From Coralloluteibacterium stylophorae (GTDB taxonomy: Bacteria > Pseudomonadota > Gammaproteobacteria > Xanthomonadales > Xanthomonadaceae), in NCBI RefSeq assembly GCF_018122625.2, contig NZ_JAGQFT020000002.1:310001-374000 (forward strand): 64,000 nucleotides of DNA, read 5' to 3'. Both the position numbers and the translations under genes were made by a program. Shown piece after piece: positions 15,920 to 25,573 of this stretch; positions within the stretch are counted from its first letter, which is position 1; each line of letters opens with the position of its first letter. The notes under the pieces were generated by a model. It was not told the origin of the DNA. It did no database searches and was given only the letters and a program-made list of their open reading frames with translations.

Positions 15920-18900
15920 ATGTTTCGCAACGGGACGACCGTGGATACGCAACGCACACCGCTTGCCATCGTAGGCGTGGGGGCTTCGGCCGGAGGCGTC
16001 GAGGCGCTCCAGGAGCTGGTCAAGCGGCTGCCGACCGACGCCGGACTCGCCGTGATCGTGCTGCTGCACATGGACCCGGAGCGCAAGAGCCTGCTCCCGG
16101 AGATCCTCCGACGCTGCACGTCGCTGCCGATGACCGCCATCGAGGACGGGATCCGCATCGAACCCGACCACATCTACGTGGCCCGGCCGAGGACGGTGGT
16201 GACGGTCGTCGATGGCGTGCTGCGGGTGCGCCTGCCGGCGGGTGACGGGCAGCGCGAGCCGCTCGTCATCGACACCTTCATGAACTCGCTCGCCCACGAC
16301 CAGGGGCAGCGCTGCGCCGGCGTCGTGCTCTCGGGAACCGGGCACGACGGTTCGCTTGGGCTGAAGGCGGTTCGCAGCGCGGGCGGCCTCACCGTGGTCC
16401 AGGGCAGCGACGGCAGCTCGCCGAGCCATGAGGGCATGCCGGCCAGTGCGATCGCCACCGGCGCAGTCGACCTGATCCTGCCGATCGAGGAGATGCCCGA
16501 GCGGCTGCACGCCTACTTCGCGCGGCGTCGCGACGCGGACTGGGTCACCGCGCCGACCAAACCGCAGGTGGAAACCCGCCACCGCCTGGAGATCTGCGCG
16601 ATGCTCAACGCGCAGACCGGCCACGACTTCAGCCACTACAAGCGCCCGACCTTCATGCGTCGCGTCGGACGGCGCATGCAGGTGCTGGGCCTCACCCAGC
16701 TCGACGACTACGTGCAGGCGCGGCGTGAGGACGGGGACGAGGTCAACCTGCTCCTGCGCGACCTGCTGATCGGCGTCACGTCCTTCTTTCGCGATCCCGA
16801 GACGTTCGAAGCGCTCGAGCGCGAGGTCGTCCCGCGCCTGTTCGAGGGCAGGGGCGAGCGCGACACGGTGCGCCTGTGGGTGCCGGGCTGCGCGACCGGC
16901 GAGGAGGCCTACTCGCTCGCCATGCTGCTGAGCGAGCATGCCAGCGGCTTGGCCCAGGCGCCGCGCGTCCAGATCTTCGGCACCGACATCGACGACGCCG
17001 CGATCGGCGTGGCCCGCGCCGGGCGCTATCCGCACTGCTGCTGGAGCGGATCGGCGCCGAGCGACGCGAGCGGCACTTCGCCTGCATCGAGGGCGTCTTC
17101 GTGGTGCGCAAGCACATCCGCGACCTCTGCACCTTCTCGTCGCACAGCCTGATCCGCGATCCGCCGTTCTCCCGCATCGACATGGTGTCGTGCCGGAACC
17201 TGCTGATCTACATGGACACCGAGCTGCAGGCGCAGGTGTTCCCGGTATTCCACTATGCGCTCGGGCACAACGGCGTGCTGCTGCTCGGCGGGTCCGAGAC
17301 GATCACCCGGCATGCCGAGCTGTTCGAGCCGATCGACAAGAAGCACCGCATCTTCCGTCGCATCGACCGGCCGAGCCCGCCGCTGCAGCTGGCCTCGTCG
17401 ATGGTCTCCTCCACCCACGTGCCGAGGACACCCGCGGTCGCTCCGCGGCCGCGGGTCGGGCCGAGCGGCATGATCGCGCGTGCGGCCGGCGCGCGGGTGC
17501 TGGACCTGTACGCGCCGCCCTTCGTCGTGGTCAATGCCGACGGCGAGATCCTGCACTACTCGGCGCGCACCGGGCGCTATCTGGAGGCGGCGGCGGGTGC
17601 GCCCAGCAACAACGTGCTCTCGCTGGCGCGCCGGGGCCTCGCCGTGGAGCTGCGCGCGGCGCTCAGGCGCGCCGTCGACAACGGCCTCGGCAGTACCCGC
17701 GAAGGCCTGGTCGTGGAGAGCGAGCAGGGCACGAGCATCATCGACCTGCTGGTCGATCCGCTGCGCGGCGGCGTCGAGACCGGCTATCTCGTGGTCTTCC
17801 GCGAGCATGAGCTGGCGTACGGACCGCGCAAGGCGATCACCGCCGACGACCATGGACAGGTCGTGAAGCAGCTCGAATACGAGGCGCGCGACCTGCGCGA
17901 ACAGTTGCAGGCCGCGACCGAGGAATACGAGACCGCCGTCGAGGAGCTGAAGTCGGCCAACGAGGAGCTGCACTCGATCAACGAGGAGATGCAGTCGGCC
18001 AACGAGGAGCTGGAGACCTCGAAGGAGGAGATGCAGTCCATGAACGAGGAGCTGCACACCGTCAACCACGAGCTCAGCGTGAAGGTGGACGAGGTCGACC
18101 GCGCCAACAACGACCTGCGCAACCTGTTCGAGAGCACCCAGGTGGCGACGATCTTCCTCGACCGCAACCTCATCATCCGTGCGTTCACTCCGGCGGTGGT
18201 CAACATCTACAACCTGATCCCCAGCGACCAGGGTCGGCCGCTCACCGACATCGTCAGCCAGATCGACTACGAGCTGCAGAGGGAGGACCTCGAGCATGTG
18301 CTCGGTCGCCAGCTGCCGGTCGAGCGGCGGGTGGCGCGCCGCTCCGGCGATGCGCATTACCTGATGCGGGTGTTGCCGTACCGCGCCTCGGACAATTCGG
18401 TCGACGGCGCGCTCGTCACCTTCGTCGAGGTCACCAGCATGATCGCGGCCGAGCGCCAGCAGACGCTGCTGGTCGACGAGCTCAACCACCGCGTCAAGAA
18501 CATGCTCACGGTGATCATGGCGCTGGCGCAGCAGACCCTGCGGCGGGCGGGCTCGCTGGAGGAATTCGGCAGGAGCTTCACCGGACGCCTGCAGGGGCTG
18601 TCGACCGCCTAATCGCTGCTCTCCAGCGAGAAATGGTCGCAGGTCGGACTCGCCGAACTGGTGCGGCAGGAGATCGAGCCGCATCTCGCCGACGGCACCC
18701 TGGACAGCAGCGGCCCCGAGGTGCTGCTGGCGCCGGCCGCCGCGCTCGCCTTCGGGATGATCCTGCACGAACTCGCGACCAACGCGATCAAGTACGGGGC
18801 ACTGTCGCGGTCCGGGGGGCGGATCACGGTGGCGTGGGAGGTCGTGGTGGCGGACGCGGCGCCGCGCCTGCACCTGACGTGGAGCGAGCATGGCGGCCCG

Positions 18901-19074
18901 GCCCCGGTTCCTCCGCAGCACAACGGCTTCGGCAACGACATGATCGAGCGGACGCTCCGGTACCAGCTGGCGGGCAGCGTCCGCTACGGGCATCCGTCAG
19001 AAGGTCTGCGCGTGGAGATCGAGGTCCCGTTCGAGGACTGCATCTCCGTGCGCGCCGCCGGCGTACCGGCGTGA
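15920..19074 (+). pseudogene. CheB-CheR-PAS-HWE histidine kinase, disrupted by a frameshift and a stop
   Basis: Conceptually a single ~1050-residue signalling protein. A CheB methylesterase domain (GVGASAGGVEA; SGTGHDGSLG) is followed by a CheR methyltransferase domain (VTSFFRDPE; GCATGEEAYSLA), a long coiled coil of repeated ELKSANEEL-type units near 17940-18090, a PAS domain, an HWE/HisKA_2 dimerisation segment (LNHRVKNMLTVIMALAQ) and an ATPase domain (LHELATNAIKYGA). The frame shifts near 17032 within CheR, consistent with loss of one base after CCG at 17030-17032. A TAA at 18610-18612 sits in frame between the dimerisation and ATPase segments, where coding resumes immediately. The first fragment ends at 17152. 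Either the gene is dead, or one or both lesions are sequencing errors. The start at 15920 is uncertain; GTG at 15941 is an alternative. Confidence 0.82.
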
Positions 19075-19445
19075 TGAGCGACCGGCCGCGGCGCATCCTG
19101 CTCGTCGAGGACGAGCCGCTGGTCGCCATGCTGGAGCAGGAAATGCTGACGGAAGCCGGCTACGAGGTCGTCGGCCCCTTCAGCCGCCTCGCCCGGGCCC
19201 GCGAGGCCGCGCGCAGCGAGGCCATCGACGCCGCCACGCTCGACGTGAACCTGTTCGGCGAGTTCGTCTATCCGGTCGCCGAGATCCTCGCCGTCCGCGG
19301 GATTCCGTTCGCCTTCCTCAGTGGCTACGGTGCGGACGCCGGCGGCGCCTTCCCCGACGCGCCGGTGCTGAGCAAGCCCTTCGGCAGCGAGCTGTTGCTG
19401 CAGACCATCCAGGGGATGCTGCGGCAGCGCATGGCATCGGGCTGA
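19074..19445 (+). CDS. Stand-alone receiver-domain response regulator
   Basis: A 123-aa CheY-like receiver with no output domain. The acidic pocket is in LLVEDEPLVA, the phospho-acceptor Asp in AATLDVNLFG, the Ser/Thr position in FAFLSGYG and the Lys in LSKPFG. The start overlaps the kinase TGA as TGATG, so it was built to be co-produced with that kinase. Short receivers of this kind commonly pair with HWE kinases. With the kinase gene disrupted, its phospho-donor is uncertain. Confidence 0.88.
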   Translation: MSDRPRRILLVEDEPLVAMLEQEMLTEAGYEVVGPFSRLARAREAARSEAIDAATLDVNLFGEFVYPVAEILAVRGIPFAFLSGYGADAGGAFPDAPVLSKPFGSELLLQTIQGMLRQRMASG

Positions 19446-19457
19446 GCGCGGCGCCGG

Positions 19458-20495
19458 TCAGGCTTCGCGCAGCGCGACCCGACACCCGGCGGCCGCGCTG
19501 CCCGCCGCCGCTTCCAGCACGTGCATCACTGCGAGCGCTTCCGCGGCGGACACCGGCGGCGGGGCGCCGTGCAGGAGCGCATCGCGCACGCCGGCATAGA
19601 ACGCGGCGTAGTCGCCCGGCAGCAGCGGCAGCTCGCGGATCGAGCCGTCGCCCGCGACCAGGGAGCCCGGTCGCGGATCGACGCCGAACCCCGCGGTCGC
19701 CGGCGTCTGCCCGCGCCGCAGCGCGTCCTCCTGCGGATCGAGACCATGGCGCAGGAAGCTCGCCGCGCTGCCGTGCGCGGCGAAGCGGGGCGCCGGCGCG
19801 GCGACCAGCGAGCCGGCGTGCAGGACGACACGGGCGCGCGGGTAGTGCAGGACGACGTGGAAGTAGTCGTCCACCTCGGCGTCGGGGCGCTGGCGCAGCA
19901 GGTCGGCCTCGACCGCATCCGGCATCCCGAGGAGCTGCAGCGCCTGGTCGACCAGGTGCGGGCCGAGGTCGAACCACAGCCCGGTGCCCGCGCCCGGCCG
20001 TTCGCGCCAGCGCTGCGCCACCTGCGGGCGGAAGCGGTCGAAATGCGAGTGCAGCTCGGCGATCGCGCCCAGCGCGCCGGCGGCCACGAGCCGGCGCAGG
20101 GTGAGGAAGTCGCCGTCCCAGCGCCGGTTGTGGAACACGGTCAGGGTGCGGCCCGCGGCTTCCGCCGCGGCGACCACCGCCTGCGCCTCGGCCAGCGTCG
20201 GCGCGAACGGCTTGTCGACCACGACGTGCTTGCCCGCCTCGAGCGCGCGCAGCGACAGCGGCGCATGCAGATGGTTCGGCGCCGCGATCACCACCAGCCC
20301 GACCTCCGGATCGGCCAGGGCCTCATCCGTGGCAGCCACCACGCGCGCGCGCGGGTCGGCGGCGTGCACCTTGGCGGCGTCGCTGGAGACCACCGTGTGC
20401 AGGTGCAGGCCCGGCACGTGCCGGATCAGCGGTGCATGGAACACGCTGCCGGCGAGGCCGTAGCCGACGAGCGCGACGTTGACGGTAGCGGTCAT
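19458..20495 (-). CDS. Gfo/Idh/MocA-family oxidoreductase
   Basis: A 345-aa NAD(P)-dependent oxidoreductase with Rossmann motif GYGLAGSVFHAP at the N-terminus, the lysine motif DKPFAPT (EKP equivalent) and GTGLWFDLGPHLVDQAL in the C-terminal domain. It resembles the YdgJ/inositol-dehydrogenase-like group more than the oxidoreductase at 4654. ATG at 20495 has AGGAG five bases upstream. It stands alone and divergent from the FNT channel gene; a sugar or polyol substrate is likely but unidentified. Confidence 0.85.
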   Translation of the reverse strand: MTATVNVALVGYGLAGSVFHAPLIRHVPGLHLHTVVSSDAAKVHAADPRARVVAATDEALADPEVGLVVIAAPNHLHAPLSLRALEAGKHVVVDKPFAPTLAEAQAVVAAAEAAGRTLTVFHNRRWDGDFLTLRRLVAAGALGAIAELHSHFDRFRPQVAQRWRERPGAGTGLWFDLGPHLVDQALQLLGMPDAVEADLLRQRPDAEVDDYFHVVLHYPRARVVLHAGSLVAAPAPRFAAHGSAASFLRHGLDPQEDALRRGQTPATAGFGVDPRPGSLVAGDGSIRELPLLPGDYAAFYAGVRDALLHGAPPPVSAAEALAVMHVLEAAAGSAAAGCRVALREA

Positions 20496-20583
20496 GGAGT
20501 CTCCTGTGGACGATGCGCCGCGCTTCGACGATGCCGACACGGGCGCACCGCGAGGATGGCGGTCGGCAGGGCGAGGTGGCGCG

Positions 20584-21465
20584 ATGAACGAGGGCGACAG
20601 GCACGGCGGCAACGGTGGGCGCCGCGCGCGCCAGGACATCGGCGCGGGCAATGATGCCCTCAAGCGCGTGGATCCCGGGGAGCGCGACCAGGTCGAGCAC
20701 GGCCTGCCCAAGCGCGCGGCCGTCCTGCACGAGACCCTGCGCCTGCAGGGCGAGGAGGAACTGGCGCGACCCATCGCCGCGCTGGCATGGTCGGCGGTGG
20801 CCGCCGGCCTGACCATGGGCTTCTCGATGCTGATGCGCGCCCTGCTGCAGGCGCGGCTTCCCGAGGCCGAGTGGACCTATCTGGTCGACAGCCTCGGCTA
20901 CTGCTTCGGCTTCGTCGTGGTGATCCTCGCGCGCCAGCAGCTGTTCACCGAGAACACGCTCACCGTGGTGCTGCCGCTGATGTCCTGCCCGACCTGGGCC
21001 GGCCTCGGCGGGCTGCTGCGCCTGTGGGGCGTGGTGCTGGCCGGCAACCTCGTGGGGGCGACGCTGTTCGCGGCCGCCGCCCATTACATGCACATCTTCG
21101 ACGCACCGACCGGCGCGGCCATGATCCGCATCGGCGAGGAGGTGATGGCCAACAGCGCCTGGGAGATGTTCAGCAAGGGCGTGATGGCCGGCTGGCTGAT
21201 CGCGACCATGGTCTGGCTGATCCCGGCGGCGGAGCAGGCCAAGGTCTGGATCATCATCGGGGTGACCTACCTGATCGGCATCGGCGGATTCACCCACATC
21301 ATCGTCGGCGCCGTGGAGATCCTGTACCTGGTGTTCGAGGGCCGGCTCGGGCTGCGCGAGTCGGTCATGCATTTCGGCATGCCGACCCTGCTCGGCAACA
21401 TCGTCGGCGGCAGCTTCGTCTTCGCGCTGGTGAGCCACGCGCAGGTCCGCAACGATCGCGCCTGA
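20584..21465 (+). CDS. Formate/nitrite transporter-family channel (YfdC-like)
   Basis: A 293-aa polytopic inner-membrane protein with about six hydrophobic segments and a charged ~70-residue N-terminal tail ending in LQGEEELARP. The order of motifs (GFSMLMRALL, FVVVILARQQLFTENTL, GNLVGATLF, WLIPAAEQAK, FGMPTLLGNIVGG) fits the YfdC branch of the FNT family rather than FocA or NirC. FNT proteins are pentameric channels for small monovalent anions; the YfdC substrate is not settled. I use ATG at 20584 with GAGG upstream; an upstream in-frame start would overlap the divergent oxidoreductase. Confidence 0.83.
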   Translation: MNEGDRHGGNGGRRARQDIGAGNDALKRVDPGERDQVEHGLPKRAAVLHETLRLQGEEELARPIAALAWSAVAAGLTMGFSMLMRALLQARLPEAEWTYLVDSLGYCFGFVVVILARQQLFTENTLTVVLPLMSCPTWAGLGGLLRLWGVVLAGNLVGATLFAAAAHYMHIFDAPTGAAMIRIGEEVMANSAWEMFSKGVMAGWLIATMVWLIPAAEQAKVWIIIGVTYLIGIGGFTHIIVGAVEILYLVFEGRLGLRESVMHFGMPTLLGNIVGGSFVFALVSHAQVRNDRA

Positions 21466-21589
21466 GACGGGCGGCTTCTTCATCCGCGCTGCGCATCGGA
21501 CCTGCTGCACTGCACGGTACGCGGGCTTGCCGCGACTGCACGGGACGACAGATGGACCAGGCTGTGGCGGGCGCCCGCGGGGCGCGGGC

Positions 21590-22933
21590 ATGAGGGGCGG
21601 GTTGCGGGCGCTGCTCCAGGGCGTGGCGGCCTTCCTGATCTCCACCGGTGGCGCGGCCACCGCACAGCCATCCACGGCGGCCGCGGACATGGCCGCCGAC
21701 GGGCCGGCCACCGGGCTCGCGGATTCCGCCGCGCTGCGCGCGACCGTGTTCGGCACCGGTACCGAGGATCGCGCCGATCTGCCGGAAACCGTGCCGGTGC
21801 GCGAGATCGAGGTCGACATCCGCGGCAATCGTCCGGTGCCGGAGGTGTTCTGGTTCAACCGCAGGCTTACCGTCTGGTTCTCGGACCAGGGCCGCCCCGC
21901 GCCGCTGGCGGTGGTCGTCGCCGGCACCGGCGGCGACGGCAACACCGAGAAGATCGGCGTGCTGCGCGCGGCCCTGTACGGCGCCGGCTACCACGTGCTG
22001 ACGGTGCCGTCGCCGACCTTCCCGCAGTTCATCACCGCCGCCTCGAGTACCGGCGTGGCCGGCGACCTGTGGCAGGACGGGCACGACCTGCACCGCGCGC
22101 TGGTGCAGATCCGGGCCGCGTTGCCGGGCGATCCGGCGATCACCGACATGCACCTGGTCGGCTACAGCCTCGGCGGCGCCAACGCCGCCGTGGTCAAGGC
22201 GGTCGATGCACGCGAAGGCGGCCTCGGCGTGCACCGGGTGGTGATGGTCAACCCGCCGGTGAGCCTGTTCAGTTCGATCGGCCGCCTCGACCGGCTGTTC
22301 GCGCAGACCATCGGCTCCGGCGACGCCGGCGTGGAGCGCCTGTACCGCCAGCTCTACGCGGAGCTCGCCAACCGCTACGTCGCCTGGAACGCGGTGCAGG
22401 TCGACGAGCAGTTCCTGCTGCGTGCGGCCGCGGGCGTGCTGCAGACCGACGCGGAGTTCTCGGCGGCGATCGCGCTGACCTTCCGGCTCGCCCTCGCCAA
22501 CATTTTCTTCGCCGGCGACCTCTACGCCGGCACCGGCGTGGTGGTGGATCCGGACGATCCGCCGGAGGTCGGCGATCCGATGGAGGCCACGTTCCGCGCG
22601 TTGCGCAGCAAGACCTTCGCCGACTACTTCGACCAGGTGTTCGCTCCCTACTACATGGCGCGGCGGCCCGGCATCACCCGCGAGGAACTGGTGCGCCAGA
22701 ACACGCTGCGGGTGATCGGCCCGACCCTCGCCGACGACGGCGACTACTACGTCCAGACCAACAGCGACGACCTGATCCTCGATGCCGGCGAGCTGGCCTG
22801 GCTGCGCAGCACCCTGGGCCCCCGCATCCGCGTCTACGACCACGGCGGCCATCTCGGCAACATCGGCGAGCGCGCGCAGATCCAGGAAATGCTCGCCATG
22901 CTCGCCGGGCGCTACGGGGAGGCCGGCCGATGA
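21590..22933 (+). CDS. Secreted alpha/beta-hydrolase (serine esterase-like)
   Basis: A 447-aa protein with an N-terminal signal-like segment (LLQGVAAFLISTGGAATAQ). The nucleophile elbow GYSLGG places Ser193, and candidate catalytic histidines H418/H421 lie in YDHGGHLGN near the C-terminus. The oxyanion strand is VVVAGTGGDGN. It ends in an ATGA overlap with mlaA, so the two are co-translated. That pairing suggests a periplasmic lipase or esterase acting on outer-membrane lipids, but no lipid specificity is visible. The start at 21590 is the first in-frame ATG giving a signal peptide at the very N-terminus. Confidence 0.75.
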   Translation: MRGGLRALLQGVAAFLISTGGAATAQPSTAAADMAADGPATGLADSAALRATVFGTGTEDRADLPETVPVREIEVDIRGNRPVPEVFWFNRRLTVWFSDQGRPAPLAVVVAGTGGDGNTEKIGVLRAALYGAGYHVLTVPSPTFPQFITAASSTGVAGDLWQDGHDLHRALVQIRAALPGDPAITDMHLVGYSLGGANAAVVKAVDAREGGLGVHRVVMVNPPVSLFSSIGRLDRLFAQTIGSGDAGVERLYRQLYAELANRYVAWNAVQVDEQFLLRAAAGVLQTDAEFSAAIALTFRLALANIFFAGDLYAGTGVVVDPDDPPEVGDPMEATFRALRSKTFADYFDQVFAPYYMARRPGITREELVRQNTLRVIGPTLADDGDYYVQTNSDDLILDAGELAWLRSTLGPRIRVYDHGGHLGNIGERAQIQEMLAMLAGRYGEAGR

Positions 22934-23835
22934 GGACGCCGATGCTGCTGCTCGCCGGCGTGTTCGCGCTCGCCGGCTGCAACACCCATCTCGAGCGCCA
23001 CGTGCGCACGCCCGCGGCGGCGCCGGTGCCCGCGGGCATGCTCGGCGCAGCGTCGAGTGGCGACGTCGCGGCCGGAAGCGAGGCGCCGACCATGCCGGGT
23101 GCGATGGGCGAGGCCACGCTGGCCGAAGCGTCCGTGCCGGCGACACCGAACGCCGAGCCCATCACCGAGGACGAGGTGCCGCCGCTGGAGGCCTGGGACC
23201 CTTGGGAGCGCTTCAACCGCGGCGTGTACCGCTTCAATGCGCGCTTCGACGAGGCGATCTTCCTGCCGGTCGCAGAGGGCTATCGCGAATTCGTGCCCGG
23301 CCCGGTGCGCAGCGGCATCCACAACTTCTTCGCCAACCTGCGCGAGGTCGGCACGGTGCTCAACTACGCGCTGCAGGGGCGCCTCGGGCAGAGCGGGCGC
23401 AGCCTCGGACGGCTGCTGCTCAACACCACGATCGGCGTCGGCGGCCTGTTCGACGTGGCCGGGCACCTCGGCCTGCCGGCGGCGCCGACCGGCTTCGGCG
23501 ACACGCTCGCGCACTGGGGCGTGGACGCCGGCCCCTATCTCGTGCTGCCGTTCTACGGGCCCTCGACGCTGCGCGACGGGATCGGCTCGTTCGGCGACCT
23601 AGGCGCCGTCCGCGCCGTCGACGCCTGGGGCCTGTACACCAGCGACGGGGCCTGGGCGGTCGGTGCGACGGACGCCGTCGACACCCGCGCCAACATTCCC
23701 TTCCGCTACTACGCCACGGGGGCGGCCTTCGACTACGAGCTGACGCGCTTCCTCTACACGCGCAAGCGGCTGCTGGAAACCGAGGGTACGGCCGCGGGCT
23801 CCGCCGCGCGCGCCGACGAGGCGGCGGCGCGCTGA
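22930..23835 (+). CDS. mlaA: MlaA (VacJ) outer-membrane lipoprotein
   Basis: A 301-aa protein with lipobox LAGC (Cys17), a ~65-residue low-complexity linker, and the MlaA/VacJ domain starting at DPWERFNRGVYRFN, followed by NLREVGTVLNYALQG and VDAGPYLVLPFYGPSTLRD. MlaA sits in the outer membrane and passes mislocalised phospholipids from the outer leaflet to MlaC. The rest of the Mla system is not in the window. It is translationally coupled to the preceding alpha/beta-hydrolase. The long linker before the domain is unusual compared with E. coli MlaA. Confidence 0.93.
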   Translation: MRTPMLLLAGVFALAGCNTHLERHVRTPAAAPVPAGMLGAASSGDVAAGSEAPTMPGAMGEATLAEASVPATPNAEPITEDEVPPLEAWDPWERFNRGVYRFNARFDEAIFLPVAEGYREFVPGPVRSGIHNFFANLREVGTVLNYALQGRLGQSGRSLGRLLLNTTIGVGGLFDVAGHLGLPAAPTGFGDTLAHWGVDAGPYLVLPFYGPSTLRDGIGSFGDLGAVRAVDAWGLYTSDGAWAVGATDAVDTRANIPFRYYATGAAFDYELTRFLYTRKRLLETEGTAAGSAARADEAAAR

Positions 23836-23849
23836 AGCCGGGTGCGCCG

Positions 23850-24575
23850 TCAGCCGCCGGCGTCGAGCCGCTCGAGGAGCCGCGCGATGCCGGCGCCTGC
23901 GGTGCAGCGCCAGGATTCGCTGGCGACCTCGGCGATGGCGCCGGGCTGCGGATTGATCTCGATCACCGGGAGGCCCGCGCGGCGCGCCAGCGAGGGCAGC
24001 GCCGCGGCCGGATGGACCAGGCCGGAGGTACCGACGACCACCAGCAGCTCCGCCGTCGCGACGACATCGAGGGCGGCGTCCCATGCGGCTGTCGGCAGCG
24101 CCTCGCCGAACCACACCACGCCGGGCCGGATCGTGCCCGGGCAATGCGAGCAGGCCGGCGGCGGCAGGCGGGCGGCTTCGTCGGCATCGGCCAGGGCCGC
24201 AGCGAGAGGTTCGGGAACCGCGCGCCGGCCGCAGTCGCTGCAGCGCGAGGAGAACAGGCTGCCGTGCAGGTGCACGACGTCGATGGACCCGGCACGCTCG
24301 TGCAGGTCGTCGACGTTCTGCGTCACGACACGGACCTCGTGCGTGGCGGCGAGCGCGGCCAATCCGGTGTGACCGCGATGCGGCAGCGCGCGCCGGACCT
24401 GCGCCGCGCGCCAGCGGTACCAGCCCCAGACCAGGGCCGGGTCGCGGCGGAAGGCGGCTTCGGTCGCCAGTTCGGCCGGATCGTGGCGCGCCCACAGCCC
24501 GGTGAGCGCGTCGCGGAACGTCGGCACGCCGCTCTCGGCGGACATGCCGGCGCCGGTCAGCACGCCGATGCGCAT
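23850..24575 (-). CDS. Sir2-family NAD-dependent protein deacylase
   Basis: A 241-aa bacterial sirtuin. NAD-binding motif LTGAGMSAESGVPTFRD is at the N-terminus, with QNVDDLHERAG and the catalytic His in HLHGS. A four-Cys zinc site (CSDC, then CSHC) and VGTSGLVHPAA follow. It removes acyl groups from lysines with NAD consumption; CobB-type deacetylase or desuccinylase activity is plausible. ATG at 24575 begins 7 bases after the stop of the upstream lipoprotein gene, so the two are probably co-transcribed. Confidence 0.92.
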   Translation of the reverse strand: MRIGVLTGAGMSAESGVPTFRDALTGLWARHDPAELATEAAFRRDPALVWGWYRWRAAQVRRALPHRGHTGLAALAATHEVRVVTQNVDDLHERAGSIDVVHLHGSLFSSRCSDCGRRAVPEPLAAALADADEAARLPPPACSHCPGTIRPGVVWFGEALPTAAWDAALDVVATAELLVVVGTSGLVHPAAALPSLARRAGLPVIEINPQPGAIAEVASESWRCTAGAGIARLLERLDAGG

Positions 24576-24582
24576 CCTGCCG

Positions 24583-25227
24583 TCAGCGCGCGCTGCGGGT
24601 GAGGATGCGGTGCCCGGCGACCTCCAGCTCGAGCTCGCGCGGCAGGTGCGCGGGTTCGGCCATGGCTTCGCCCTCGCCGCGATCGAGGTACTCCAGGCGC
24701 AGCGTGTAGGTGGCATCGTCGGTCAGCTCGGCCTCGATTCCGTTCGGCACGACGCGGTCGCCGACCAGGAAGGACGAGGTCTGCCGCAGGCCCGCGCCGG
24801 CGTCGTGGAAGAGCATCAGGTAGCGGAAGTCGCCCGAGCCGCCGCGGATCACCGAGACGTCGGCGAAGACATCGGCGCCGTCCGGCGTCGGCACCGCGCC
24901 AAGCACCGCGATCAGTTCGACCGTGCCGTGCTCGCTGTCGGTGCGGTAGTCGGCACGGCCCCCGTCCAGGCGTACGCGCACGTCCGGCGCACCGTCGCCC
25001 GGCACGTCCACGGTCGCGTTGCGCAGCCGTTCGCGTAGCTGCCCGACGTCCGGCGGCTCCCGCGGCGCTTCATCGCGCGCGGCGTCGTAGCGCACCGGCG
25101 GCGGTGGCGCGGCGATCGGGGCGGCCGCATCCTGCGGCTCAGGCGAACAGCCGGCGGCGAGCGCGCAGGCCAGGCAGACGCCTGCGATGCGACGGGCGAT
25201 GGCGCTGGACGGCGATGCGGCAGTCAT
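24583..25227 (-). CDS. Hypothetical lipoprotein
   Basis: A 214-aa protein I do not recognise. The N-terminus is a lipoprotein signal with lipobox AAGC (Cys27), then a Pro/Ala-rich linker, then a ~150-residue domain with alternating polar and hydrophobic strands (VDVPGDGAPDVRVRLDGG) that may be a small beta-rich fold. No catalytic motif is visible. It precedes the sirtuin gene by 7 bases on the same strand. Confidence 0.7.
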   Translation of the reverse strand: MTAASPSSAIARRIAGVCLACALAAGCSPEPQDAAAPIAAPPPPVRYDAARDEAPREPPDVGQLRERLRNATVDVPGDGAPDVRVRLDGGRADYRTDSEHGTVELIAVLGAVPTPDGADVFADVSVIRGGSGDFRYLMLFHDAGAGLRQTSSFLVGDRVVPNGIEAELTDDATYTLRLEYLDRGEGEAMAEPAHLPRELELEVAGHRILTRSAR

Positions 25228-25282
25228 GCCCTGCAGCCTGCGCTCCCTTCCGTCGGCGCAACGTCGAGTCGTCCCGGCGGCG

Positions 25283-25573
25283 TCAGGAATCGAGGCACAG
25301 GCGCCCGGGCGGACGCCTTCGCCGTCGCGGCGCCTCGCCCTGCAGTTCGATGCGCCGTTGTTCCTCGAGCGCGTACATCACGTCGGCGCGGAAGTCGCGG
25401 TAGCGCACCTGGCTGTTGTAGGTGCCGACCACCACCGCACGCGGTCCGCTGGTGAGCGGACTGCGGACGATGCGCCGCGCCGGGCTCAACGAGAGGGTGC
25501 GATCCACGCCCTTCCCCAGTTCCCGGAGATCCGCCCAGGCCTCGGCGATCTCCTGCTCGATATCGGTTGCCAT
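25283..25573 (-). CDS. Small conserved-looking hypothetical protein
   Basis: A 96-aa soluble basic protein. It starts MATDIEQEIAEAWADLRELGKG and has a central segment RAVVVGTYNSQVRYRDFRADV that looks structured. The C-terminal ~20 residues are Arg/Pro rich. ATG at 25573 follows AGGGGG at a good distance; another in-frame ATG at 25597 would add eight residues. I cannot assign a family. Codon usage fits the neighbours, which supports its being real. Confidence 0.55.
   Translation of the reverse strand: MATDIEQEIAEAWADLRELGKGVDRTLSLSPARRIVRSPLTSGPRAVVVGTYNSQVRYRDFRADVMYALEEQRRIELQGEAPRRRRRPPGRLCLDS

Noticed and set aside
18661-19074. Separate small ATPase gene
   Set aside because: It is the in-frame continuation of the kinase gene past the TAA at 18610 and has no ribosome binding site of its own; treated as part of the disrupted gene.
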